Assembly: GCA_019722365.1 (NCBI GenBank)
Contig: JADFUC010000904.1
Location: forward strand, 54,430 to 118,429
DNA from: Lithospermum erythrorhizon
Lineage: Eukaryota; Streptophyta; Magnoliopsida; Boraginales; Boraginaceae
DNA length: 64,000 bases
Direction: 5' to 3'
Both the position numbers and the translations under genes were made by a program. Under the pieces are notes generated by a model that was given only the letters and a program-made list of their open reading frames with translations, was not told the DNA's origin and made no database searches. Position 1 is the stretch's first letter. Every line of letters starts with the position of its first letter. Below, piece by piece: positions 33,501 to 46,320 of this stretch.

Positions 33501-36343
33501 AAAGACCTCGTTTGACATTAATAATAATAATATCTTTTCACAAACCGTGGTGAACTAATACATCACACAAAAATGTATCACCAACAAAGCATACATCAGC
33601 CTAAATAATACAACCTTACAAAACATAATCTCCTGATACAACATATTAGTAGTATGGTCTGACCCTCGATATGCAAGTCAGTGGAGAGAAACCTCTTGAG
33701 AGGAAAGGGCATTTGAGGATCTTACATGCCGCTACACGCCTCGCTTACGTCTGTAATCCATGACTGTCAGCCTTGACTCTCGGCAACCTACGACTGATGA
33801 CCCCCTGAACTCATGGCCGCCCATAGAGAATAAAAGTCGGCCTATAGTGATGAATCTAAATACAGTTTTACCCAATCATATAATCGTACTTATATATATA
33901 ACGCAAGCATATACATTAACCCGGCTGCTTAATGACCGCTATCCTAAATCACACTTAGAATCCTCTTATGCGATATCATATCTACTTCGTGAGTTTATAA
34001 TGCATGATAATGCATATTCATTTAAGGAAGCTGTCTCAACTGAGACAAAATAATCCAAATAGAATCGCCTCCACGAATAGTAAACAAATAGGAATCCACC
34101 TCCACAAATAAGATGAGGAATCCAAAACAATAAACAAATGAGAATCCACCACACAAATAATAAACAAATGAAATTCACCTCCTGAATAGTAAAACAAATA
34201 AGAGATCACTCCACAAATAATCGGATAAGTCTTGGCGCCATTATAAAATAGAGACTCTATACCCCACTTAATATGCATATCGCACGAACCTCCCGAATCA
34301 CGGAGACTACCCTCGATATGCATACCCAACAAACACTCGGGGTCACACTCCATTTCCAAATATATACTAGCGATCAAAATAAGCACGCACCTGATTACCT
34401 TGATACACTGTACAGCCTTTGGTCTGCTGGCGCGCATTGGTATAACCATAATATGCAAATCTCATAACATGAATCGTAATCCACAACTTCTTCTCGCTAA
34501 CATGTTCTGATAACTCGATAAAGTCAAAATAGTCCCTTTGACAAAACCCAGGCAAAATATATAAACATAATATATGAAGGGTTCCCGTGAGACTTGTACT
34601 CGCCTCACGAGCCAAAGCAATGATAAATCTAGGTAGTCACGTGTTAGGTCAGGGCTTGAAATCTTTTATTGAAAATTATACGTACTTATAACACGTTAAA
34701 TTAAGATAACTTCTTAGGATATTGATCCAGGAGTATTATACGTCATGATTCAAATTAACTTTTAGTAATCATCCTATATCAAAAATTAGTATACACTTCT
34801 AAAATTCCAACAACTTTACATTAAATTACTGACTTAACCGCTCTGGGTGGAATGATTACTACGGCGTGTCCTAGTGACTAATAAGCGATAAACTTGACCA
34901 TTTAGGTTCTCCATTTTGGCCGTCGTCCTCTACCAGCCGCTAACACTTTAATCAATTCTAATCAATCAATAATTGCTACAACTAATTCTTCCCGTTATAA
35001 TCAACGCACAATTCCAAACGTTACAACTTCGACTTAGAATAACTTGACTTCAATATTCTACACGATCAACGTAAGCGTCAAACTTACATTCCGGCTCAAC
35101 TATAACAAGTCCACATACGATAAATAAAATTTAAAGAAACTTAAAAAAGTCAGCGATCAATCAATACATTTCAACCCTAAAATCAAGTATAATGTTCTTA
35201 CTCACATATTTCAAGGCGATGATCTTACATCACAATTTTAAACTTTAAAAACTTCGATTGCTCAAGTCTTTCTTGAGAATGAAATATCTCAAAAGATTCA
35301 GCATTTCTTCGCGATTGAAGAAGATGATGAGGGAAGATATTGATAAACGATCTTTGAGTTTGAAGCCCAACTGATTGAAGAGAAATGGAAAGAAAAATCG
35401 AGGGGAGGTCTTAGGGGTCTCGGACCCAAGCTTGAGGGAAGGGATGAGGATGAGTTGGTGATGAGGATAAGGAGATAGTGGGGTTGGTGGAAGATATTTA
35501 GGATGGTGTAAGGCCCCGTTTGGTTTGCGAACTTTTGTTCTCAAACTTCAGGTACTTAAATACCGATGAACGTTCCAAATGTAAAATTCATGGCCTTAAA
35601 CTCTTCTCATATAATCTTAGTCTCGATCATCGATTTTATTCGAAGTATTTATACTATCTCCGGGGTCCCACCACCGGCGAAATATGTAACACATTTCAAT
35701 CGCTTAAGCGTAACGGGTTATTTCATAGAAGATTTGAATTTCCAGTTGCTTCTCTTGATTTTAGGTGCCTCAAGTTGCCCTTTGCCTTGAAGATTGTAAT
35801 TTTTAGGTGGTTTTGATGATGATTCTCTTAGAGCTTCGCCAGCTTTTCTACCTCGTTGTTTATTGCTTTGTAGCTTTTTCTTCTGCTTTTGACCATTTTT
35901 CGAAAATATGGGGGTGGGAGGGTATTTATAGGCTTTAGGCAACATTCGATGTTCATTTCGGGTGAATTACGATTTGAGCCGTACTTAACCTCCAAGAAAT
36001 GAAAAAAGGCATCTCTTTATAGGGTTTTCTAGTTCAAAAATTATTTATTTATTGACTCCGACATTTCCTTGATCATAATTTCGGCCCGTATCTTGAAAAT
36101 CCTATTAGAGTTTAAAATTAGGTTTAATTAATGTTTAAATCATAATTTGAACCTAAAATTCATTTCGGTGACTTAGTCCGAGAACCCTAATCAGCCTTGA
36201 TTTTGTGATTGGATTTGAAAGTGAATAAATTCATGTAATTAACAAGTTCCTCTTCTTTATTCCTTGAGTTAGTACTTTGCATATAAGCAGAATCCGAGTG
36301 TTCAGCGCTAAGCATGTGAGGTTGATTCTTGGCGTTATGTTCG
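33500..36343 (+). repeat. LTR-like region of a Ty3/gypsy-type element
   Basis: Shares blocks with 1-1610 (for example TCAGGTACTTAAATACCGAT, CACATTTCAATCG) and has a promoter-like GGTATTTATAGGC at 35919. It is followed by a candidate tRNA-Asp primer-binding site. Only short open frames; borders not fixed. Confidence 0.45.
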
Positions 36344-36360
36344 TGGCGCCGTTTCAAGAT
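36344..36360 (+). other. Candidate primer-binding site (tRNA-Asp type)
   Basis: TGGCGCCGTTTCAAGAT matches the common plant gypsy (Tat/Athila) primer-binding site TGGCGCCGTTGC at 11 of 12 positions. Supportive only; the LTR border just upstream is not a clean CA. Confidence 0.35.
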
Positions 36361-36590
36361 AGCCTTATCTCGACTACCCGTGTGCGAGGATCGAACACAG
36401 CGATATTTTACAAGGCTTTGTGCAAATGCCGGATCTCTTTATTTACTCCGCCCAGTTAGATTATTTGTTATATCAATCTTTCCATTTGAGGGGGTGATGG
36501 TAGATGTCGGTCCACCTAACGTGTAGGATCGGAGTGTAATTATGGACTATTGGACTAAGAAGTATAAATGAAATTTGGAGTCGATTAACA

Positions 36591-36591
<1 letters not shown>

Positions 36592-36651
<60 letters not shown>
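36592..36651. repeat. TA dinucleotide microsatellite
   Basis: Nearly uninterrupted AT/TA run of about 55-60 bp. Confidence 0.95.
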
Positions 36652-39600
36652 TCTCTCCTATTAATAAACAATGAAGACAGAGAATAAAAATATTCATCTT
36701 GATTTTGGCAGAGAACAAGTTCGTTCTTCCTCCTTGTTCTATTTCAACATATTTTGTCAAATTTAATCTTATTAATTTAAATTAATTAATTTTGAGTGTC
36801 TACTACCTCCAAATAAATTAATTAGTAATAATGATGGATGGTTTAATTTATTTAGTAACACTATAAACTTAAGGAATTGTCTTACTCATTATATTATTTT
36901 AACAAATTTATAATCACCTTGTTACCTCAACCTAATTATTTTAACAAATCTATAAGTTGTTCAAGAAACATAGTTTAGTACGTTGGAGATGCTTGGAGAA
37001 TTAATCTATCTTTGATATCCTATATTTCTATGTATGCCTTTCATCTTGTACGTTGTTTCTAATGAGTATCTAGCTCCAATAATACGGCAATGTAGTTGAA
37101 GTAATTATAATAATTGACCAATAAATCAAATGGAATAAGAATGGGATATTCTTCGAGTTTTCAATAAATTATGTTCGAAGAATAAAAATCGTCGGACAAC
37201 AAAATAACAGATGCCATCTACAAAACTAATTAATGTCAACCTCAATGTGGACGGTACTTATAATAAGAACATGACATAGGCGCAAGGCAACATTTTTTTG
37301 AAGAAGTTGGACACGCAAACTTTATGGACCATATAATGATATTTTCGTCATAAATTTTTAGTTAATGATAATCCACGAGTTTACCTTTATAAACTATCTC
37401 ATTTTCTGACATATTTAATAAGGGATGAATTTTGTAATTGTTAGAAAGATTTATCATTTATAGATTTCTTTTTGAATATAATATAAAATTTCTTTGGAGA
37501 AATATATCTGATGCAAAGATTTATCAACGATTGAGGTGATTATGGTCTATTTTCTAACGGACTTGATTGCTTGAGATCTTTGAACTTCTGGATTTGATGT
37601 AGTTTGGACTTAAATTGGTTGAGGTCTTGATTTGATAAGCCTATTTAGAGTTTGGTTTGTGCTTGTGCTTGATTTGTGCGGACCGTTATGTGATCTGAAG
37701 TAGATTTGGGTTTATCTTTGAACAGATTGTATGATCCTTTAACTAGGTGGTTGTACCTCGATTTGGATGTGAGGCGATGGATCGATGTGATCTCATTTGA
37801 GATGAGGCAGAGTCCTTGGGCTTGGTCTTGGCTTGGATATGATTCGGTAGGGAAGCACTTGGCGGCATATACCCATATGGTGGTTAGCGGACTTGATCTT
37901 GATGCTAGACTTGGAGCAAGTGGAACTTGAAACTTGATTTCTTCGTGTCACATGAGAGGCGTTATGACTTGATCTCCTGACTAGATTAGTCAGTGCGTAG
38001 CGACTTATTCTAGCTTAGTGTACTATTATAGAGGATATCAACATCGAGGAGGTCTTGATTACTCAAAATGTTTTGAGCTGAGCAGGAAATTGTCCATTTA
38101 TATCTTCATGATTTCATATCTGAACTTTGGCCAAACCCAATCAAATAGTTTATTTAATTTATAGACTGAATGATCGGATTCTCGTCGGATCTTGGGTCTT
38201 GATCAAATTCTTTGTTTGTTCAAGCGTCCACTAGTCTGAGGCGCTATTTTGGCTGAAGTTGAATATTTTGTATTCTTACTCGACTCTCGATTTAGGCCAC
38301 TGTTTAGGTTTATAGGTTGAAGATTTGATATTTTTTCTGAATAAGCGACAATGCTTTGGGGTTTTACATGAAGAAATACTGCAGAGCTATTTTATGCTAA
38401 ATTCTGAGAGATCTTTGTTGTATTTTCACGGTTGTGGAGGTGATGATTTTGAATGAAATAGAGGGGGTATTTATAGGCTTCGGACTCTGTGCGATGGGTT
38501 AATCAGCTGATCGGCTTTAGTTTGATCTTAGTTGATTTTGAGGCAGAACATTGATTTTATGGAAATTCTTTTTGTCTAGGATATGGGCGCTATATGAAGA
38601 ATCAAGAAAGTTAAGAGGATTAACTTTTTAGGTCAAGCGTTTTCATATTACTTGCATTTCTTTTGGAGTGTTAGTTTAAGCAGTTCTTTCTATAGTGTTT
38701 TTAAACCCGAAACTTAGGAACTTAATTTAGGCCAAATAGCCGAAAATAGTGTAATAAATTTGAGGATTTTCAAGCTACAACCGATTGACATTTAATTGAT
38801 TCTACTTTCTGAGCTTCGTTTGAGTTAAAATTAGGACAGTAATATAAAACTAATTTACGACTTTAATCTAATTTAGGCGTGTTCGAGCCATATCATTTCC
38901 GCGTGTTCGGTTTTATTTGGGTTGGTTGAAACCTAATTGTAAATATAAGTTCGTGTGATTAATTTATCATTTAATCGATTTTTTCGATTAAAATAAATCG
39001 AATTTAATTAAATTTATTTAATAAATTTCAACTGTCTACAAATTTACATATGCCTTATAATGTGGATCAGTATTTAGAATCACATGAGTAAATTGAGGAT
39101 TTAACATTTTTAAAATTTTATGAGATTTCGATATATACATATAATAATAATACTTTGAAAAAGATTAATATTTCTAGTCCTCCTTCATAAATATATCATT
39201 TTATTTGTTGTCCTTGAAAGAAAGATAGTTAGTATATTCAGGGGAGATTCGGAATTTTAAAAAATGAATATTTTTTCAACTATTTAATTATTGTACAAGT
39301 TTAAGAAATTATAGAAAAAAATTAGTGATAACAACTATAATAAGAGTGAAATAAGATAAAAATAAATATTGAAAATATTGTAATGATATTTTAAACAAAA
39401 ACTCAACTATAACATTCTAAAGAGTAAATAGATCATTCAACTTTTGCAATACCAAATTCTTTGCTACAAAATGAGCAATCTTTACAATTTTTAAAATTGT
39501 AATAAAAATAAAAGGTAACTAAGGCAAAATATTTAAATACTCTGTATTATATTTGTATGTAACAAGAAATAATTAGTGATTGGATAAGAAAAATAAAAAA

Positions 39601-40700
39601 GAATGAATATTAAACTTATATGTAAAGGATCTATCCGGCCTAATAAAAGCCTAAGTCTTCAACTGGAGAGATTGATCTACTTTGCTATTGGTGATTGTAT
39701 TCCACAGCTTTTTAGTCTATTTTTATTTATTTATTTAATACGTATCAACGATTACGTTAAATGATTCAATAATCTAAAATCATAGCTTCGAGGAAAGAAC
39801 AAACAGCATGAAGGAAGGCACTTCAGCTAGTGAGGAAAAAGTTAAAACACAACAGACTTTTGCTTGTAGAAGGCTGAGCAGGACGCCAATTTGGGAATGT
39901 AATCTTTCTGGCTAGGCAGTTGTCTTGACCACACCCAAGCTTTTTGGCATCATATCGTTGGGGTATTTTATTACCAACCCACCGTCTCACTTTCTTATCA
40001 TCATCACCATACACGTTTGAGTTTTGGTTTTACTTAAGTTCGGTGTATAGCTTAAATTAGTTTTTCATTTGTACAAAATAGATTAACCACAAGATTTATA
40101 CATCTATTTTCATCTTCAATTTTGTTGTTATTTGATAGCTGGACACTGTCCATAACAATTCTTTGAGGCTAGTAAAATATATTGTAACTTTTACATTACT
40201 AAGTTTTCATTTTATATCATATAGGTTAACACTATTTATTTTTCCTTTTTCGTGATTGATCAGAATAAAACACCCTTATTACTTTATTATATTTTAATTA
40301 TTAATGGTGGACAATGTTGTATTTTAAAGAAACTTATCCGAATAAAAACGTTAGGCTAAATTTCATACATTGCATACGACTGGGAAAATATTTTAAAATA
40401 GGCAAGCTGACTTTTCAGCTGAATAGGCGTATGAAATTAAATTTTGGCCTTGACTTAATTATGCCCAGGCTATAAATTAGCATAAAATAGTATATATATG
40501 TTTATATATATTATTTATGAATCGTTTTAAAATAACAAATCTTGTTAGATCGATTTTAATAATTGATTAAAAAGCAATAAATCTGTGTGCTCACTTACCC
40601 CACTTTACCAAATATTACAGAACAAATAACTCTATCAGCAATTTCATGGTTCTGATTATCCAAATATTTTGCTCTATCTACAACAAAGCAAGCAATACCT
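36652..40700. other. Non-coding repeat-derived DNA
   Basis: 37550-38960 has GACTTG-rich sequence and a GGTATTTATAGGC box at 38467 like those at 32 and 35.9 kb, so a further LTR remnant is likely. 39.0-40.7 kb is AT-rich; a 63-codon minus-strand frame at 39823-40014 looks protein-like but was not recognised. Confidence 0.4.
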
Positions 40701-40799
40701 TGAACCTCAAGCTTTTATCTAAGCCACTTACAAAACGTCACCAAATTTGGATTTTGACCATGATAACCAATGTACACATCACAACTCCTAAGATTTGCA

Positions 40800-41493
40800 T
40801 TTGAAGCAGGAGAAACTGACCCTTTTGCAAATGAGATTTTGGGCAATAAGATTTGTAGTAAGATTAGTAGTTGGCAGTCTAGACACTTGAGATTGGGTGG
40901 GAGAACTGCACTTGTTCGATCTTCCATTTTTGGCATTTAGAACTTTTAGTGTGCTAGTATTCCTTTTCCTAAGTATGTGAGGGAGGAGGTGGAGAAGAGG
41001 GTTAGGTGCTTTCTTTGGAATGGTAAGGGAAAGGGTTTCTATAGGGAGAAGGTTTCTTGATATACTATTTGTTTGCCTTTGGCTGAAGGAGGTTTGAGTT
41101 TTAAAAGTATGTCTGATTGGAATCAAGCCTGTTTGTGTAAATTTTGTAGGATATTGCTTCTAGAAAGGAGATCTTGTGGGTGAAATAGGTACACACAGTT
41201 AGGTTGAAAGAGGGTTCTATCTGGAGCTACAAGAAGAAGGAAAAAAATCCTTGTTTTTGGAAGAACTTTCTTAAGGTTAGATCACTCATTCAAGATAGGT
41301 ACTCTATTCTTGTTGGTGGTGGTGATTCTATTTCTTTCTGGTACGACAATTGGTGCTCTCTAGGTCTATTGGGGTAATTCTTAGTGGTCAGGAAGGCTTA
41401 TGTCGGCTTCCGGGCAATACTACCTTGAGAGATGCTTTATCTACGTTTAGCAATGGTTACGGGTAGTCCCCGATGAGTGCAGAGACCTGTTTC
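40800..41493 (+). mobile_element. L1-type LINE ORF2 fragment, left half
   Basis: Plus-strand frames with few disruptions read NKICSKISSWQSRHLRLGGR, FPKYVREEVEKRVRCFLWNG, LPLAEGGLSFKSMSDWNQAC, and later DRYSILVGGGDSISFWYDNW. This is the end of the reverse transcriptase and the connector before the zf-RVT domain of plant L1-type elements. It stops abruptly at the LTR at 41494 and appears to resume at about 54260. Confidence 0.88.
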
Positions 41494-42395
41494 TGTTGAA
41501 ATGAAATTGATTATTTTATTATCTTAGTTAAACAGTTATTGTATCGATTGAACTGCAAGGGTTAGTTAAATGTGATTCTTTGGAACTTAATGTTAAACAA
41601 TGGTGTATATTCTTGGTGTGGGTTACCATGCTAAGTTAAGGGGTTAGGAGAGACGTTCTTTAGATGCCAGCCAAATTAAATACGTTATAATAATAATAGT
41701 GGTCGATTATTATTATCTATTTCTTGATATCACGAGTCTTGAAGGTCATACATATCGTTGAATTCTATTTAGTAGAAATTAAACTACATTTGCTAATTAG
41801 AGTTCAGTTCATTAATCAACAAAAATTCTCAATTAGAATTTTACATTGATAATGTAAAATATAAATTGGATGAGCAAGATTAATTAATTGTTAATTGAAT
41901 TAATTCGATAGTTGAATTAATTTGTTAATAACGTTGAATTCTTTATTATGACTTGTTTAGTGTTTGATTTTATGATTTAATTAAATCGGCAATTAAATTT
42001 CGTGCTTGAATTCGGTTTGGAGCTTTTATTTAAATGATGGGCCAAAATTTATATAAGTGATCCTTATTATTTAGGTTTATGCTATCATGACAAAAAAATA
42101 AGCCTCCGTTTCCTCCCAGAATGGCGAAATATTGAGAAGAATTGAAATTATTCTTGATTTTTAAATCCGATTGATCAATACAGTACTCTGGTATTAGATA
42201 AAAGCCCGTGGCCTACGTTTGAGTGGTCAGCGATGGAAGGAGGCAGAAAGATTTGTAGAATGAAACATTGAAAATGCATAAGTACTCTAAATGATGTATA
42301 AGTCATTATACGGGTACAGATCTTTATATCATTTGAGGATTAGGATGTATGAATTTGGTATTTTATCACATTAAAATTCATACTAGATTCTAACA
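41494..42395 (+). repeat. 5' LTR of retrotransposon A
   Basis: Begins TGTTGAAATG and ends GATTCTAACA. It has a TTATATAAG promoter box at 42050 and is followed at 42396 by GTATTTCGAGCCTAC, a decayed copy of the tRNA-iMet primer-binding site typical of Ty1/copia. Matches the LTRs at 53290-54255 (direct) and 57539-58479 (inverted). Confidence 0.85.
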
Positions 42396-43879
42396 GTATT
42401 TCGAGCCTACTCAAATTTGATGTATTTTTCATCTAATTAAGTTGTATGTGGTAGTTGTTAATTAATTAGATTGATTCATGATTTGTATATTCAATTGATG
42501 AATATATAATATGAAAAATCAATCCATTTTTGTATATATATATATCCATGGTGAATCATCATTTTATTGTATTGATTTTGATTATTTGTGATTTGTTTAA
42601 TTGTTTCATGAATTGAAAGGGATTAAAAATTGATTAGTTTGCTTTTTTAATTTGAGGTAGAATCGTTTTAGTTTTGCAGAGTTAAAGTTGAAAATTACGA
42701 AATTAATGTTTTATTCCACGACCCTTTGTGGTTCATCGAGATTTTTCGAATTTTTTGAATTTTGAAGTGTTCCAAAAAATTAGATTTAATTCTAGTTGTT
42801 TTGGGTTTATAAAAAAAAGCTAGAAGTGTTTTTGGTAAAATTCCAATTGGACGTGTTGATAATGATATTGTTGATGTTGATTGAATACCGAGAATTTTTT
42901 GAATTTTTAGATCCCCCAAATCATTTTTACAAAATTTGAAATTAATGGAAAAGCGAAAACCCAAATGAATTACCAAATAGTGCGCGAACTTGGGGCCTCG
43001 TCAAAGGCGCGTCGGTGCAGAATAGAACGTTAAGGCCACACGGGCGTATTTCGCGGCCGTACTATGGCGCAGTGGTGCGTTAATCGTATGTAGGTGGCGG
43101 AGGCCCGGTCGTATTAGCGGATTGAGGATTCGTTGTCAGTTTTGAAAATCCTAAATGTATTTATGTAATTATTTTGGTTTAAAATTATTGGTAATTATTA
43201 ATTTTGGTTTTTAAATGTTAAATCACTAAATTTACAATTATTAGAGATAATGAAAATATATCTTGAATGACATTAAATTTGATTTATATTTCCACTTTCA
43301 TAATTATTTTCATTAATTGATAATTATTGAAAATATCATTTCATGGTAACTTTTAAATTTTGAATTTTGGAGTTGATTACTTGTAAGTAATTATTCCATG
43401 ATTTAAGTGGTTGGTAATTGTTGTAATAATTATCATTAATCATGTATGTATATATTTAAATTGAAAATTTATATTAATTGATAATTAATTGTAAAATAAT
43501 GGGTAATTAATTAGTCAATTATGAACATATTTATTTTCATTTCATTTAATATATATGACATTAAGTGCATTTATTTATTTTAATGAAACAACATATATTG
43601 TTATGGAATGGAAAGGAGGTATTAGATATTAGCCATTTATTTATTTCAGGTATGCGTCTTAGGAAAATGTTATGCTTGACCTCTTTGAGTCGTATTTCTT
43701 TTATTCTTGTAATTCATTTACCCACTGGCCTGCGTCTTCAAAATTAAGATTTACATATTGTGTAATAATGTCTTCTTTGTGGTGGCATTAAAAGATGGCA
43801 TTTCCACAAAGGCGACACTTGGAGAACTTGGGGTTTCGAGGTTGAAGAATCTGAAACACCTTACAAGTGTTGTAATAGT

Positions 43880-46320
43880 ATAATACTTGGATTCAGGTTA
43901 AATTTGAAATAATAATATTAATTCTTCAATTTATTTGAGCCGAGATTACATTTATGATTTAGTAGTAGTAGCCGAGATAATTAAATAAGACCACATCGTT
44001 AAGTTGGTTGTTAACTCGATTAGTTTAATTGGACACAAACTCAGTAATGAGCTTTCTAAACTTGAGGAGCTAAATCTTCATTATCATCCAATTGACAACC
44101 TGACCACAAAACAAGTCTTCTCCACTTTGCTCTTATTGAAAATCGGCGAAACCCACTTCACTTTAAACAAGAAATTTTCTTCATTTTCATCCAACTTTTA
44201 TGATTATTCAAGATCCTCAAGTTGGTTACTAAAAGATTTATCATCTTTTACTCTAATTTGAGGTATGAAGTTGGAGTTTAAGTTGATTTTAAATGTTTGA
44301 ATTTGAAGCTTTTTATAAATTAAATTTAATTGTGTTTAAGTTTGTTTATAGGCGTTATGATGAATAAGTGGTTGAATTATTGGGTTAAGATGTTGTTTGG
44401 AGTTTATGGTGATAGGTTATTTTCCTGAGTTAGTTGACTTTTTATGTTTGATTTTTTAAGACTTTAAATGTGTAGGGGTTAATTTGGGACACTTTATTAG
44501 TTGTTGTAAGGTTAAATTGTGATTTATAATGATTAGAGGGGTTAGGTTGAGAAAGACGATTGGTAAGTTAATTAAGTAATTGAGATTTTGGAGTATGGTT
44601 GTTATTTGGACTTGAGGGTTAAACAGATGATGACTTATAAGTTGATTTGAAATATTAAAGTGATAAGGTGGAAATTATAGAGGCGATTGGGTTGTGTCCG
44701 GCCAGGGTTGTTATTTGTTATCTTATTCGTCGTTTTAAACTGAATTTGCTTATTAGTTCCATAGAGTTCAGTAATCATCTTCTAGAACATGATATAGTAA
44801 TAGGTGTTGATTATGTACTTTCGGGTGTTTTTTGTTAGCGTTGATGGAAGGGAGTAGTTCAAGTGATTATGATTTAAGTGAATTTTGTTGTAGCTACTTG
44901 GAGGTACTTATCTACATGGATTGCTACATTACGTGCTTACTTTAAATTATTAGCCCAAACATATCGTTGTGGGCATGATTATGTGAGAATAGTATAAATA
45001 TGTCGTTGTTGTATGATTAGCCATGTGATTAATTTGTGTGGCCCAGTGATATGATTATGTGATTGTATTTACGTAGTTGAAGATTTCAACTGAGGTAAGT
45101 AATGAGCAGGCTACCGACTTCTACGTTTAAATTGCAATGCATTTACGTGTTCGGTAACAAATCAAACTTCTATATTTATTTGGTTTCTGATTGATGTTTG
45201 ATTTTGAGGCATTTTGTATATTGCTTTGATATTGTTTTAGAATAAGTGATTTGGTGCGTGGGAGTTGAGTTGTAAAGTGGCTTTTGACTTTAAGTATTAG
45301 GATATGACCACATAGTTGGGATGATTGAGGTTAGGTGAAATTCTCGCTTCTTACGGGATATGTAGCCTTATTGGCCTTATCTTTGGGTATAAGTGCGTTC
45401 ATATATACTTCGGTATAGTCAGTTTAGCGCCTCTTCTGATGCCGTGCAGTTTGGCGCCCTCTTCGGTGTAAGTGCGGTTGCCTGCCCGGTATAAATGCGG
45501 TTTAGCACTTATCTTGGTATAAAATGATTAACAGATATCTGTTCCATTCTTTGTGCATTATTTGGTGTTGGCACTATCTTGCAGGCGCGGTGTTTAATGG
45601 CGATTGGTAATTCTGCGGGTGGAAGCGGATTGAGCGTATATGAAGTATAGTTGTGGAGATGAGAGATAGATGGTTGATGACTAGAGTTATAGTCGTTGTT
45701 GGTCTACGAGATAAACGACTACGGGTGATTGTACTTTTTGAGACTTTGTATTATATCTTGACATGTGCTGCAGACATGCTTTGGAATTTTATGATATGAC
45801 GCCCCATTAAGGCATTAGAACATACATATTTATTACATGTTGGCTACTATGTCTATTGAATGTCTCATTCGTATGGCTTAAGTTTTAAAATTGTGTTAGT
45901 TTTAAACTTAAGCTTGGCTTCTGCTTTTATTAAACTTTAGGCATTTCATTTATTACCCGGAGTTATTGACGGTTAGTCGAGGCTGTTTGAGAGTTTTATT
46001 TCGGTGGCTGGTGACATCCGGGTGGGGATCTCGCGATCGTTTAGATATGACGTTTCTTGATTGTTTATATTTCATTTGGACTTTAGCCTTGTGGAAATTA
46101 TTTGTGTCGAGGATGTGCCTCTGGAGTTGTAAGCCTTGGCATTCATCTTTTTGAGTCTATTGTATATATGGAGTTGGTTGGTTAGATAAATGCGATGAGT
46201 TGTAAATTTTAAAAGCTAACACTAGAATTTTATTGTAAATCAAGTTTTGGATAAGCGAGCTAGTTCTTTCATTGATAATTATGTGGCATAAAGGTGTACG
46301 ACACAGGTGAATAAATTCAT
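43880..46320 (-). mobile_element. Insertion within element A (LTR-type repeat, reverse orientation)
   Basis: Present in A but absent from B at the corresponding point (near 63290), so it entered A secondarily. It includes TTAGTTGACTTTTTATG-like blocks (reverse complement of blocks near 500 and 51970) and a set of short GC-richer subrepeats at 45410-45540. Probably an LTR or solo LTR of the family seen at 1-1610 and 33.5-36.3 kb. No coding domain. Confidence 0.5.

Noticed and set aside
35718..35945. 75-codon lysine-rich minus-strand frame
   Set aside because: Antisense to an LTR-like promoter region; composition follows local base bias.
39823..40014. 63-codon minus-strand frame with a protein-like composition
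   Set aside because: Not recognised; no splice-compatible neighbours or family motifs found, so not called a gene.
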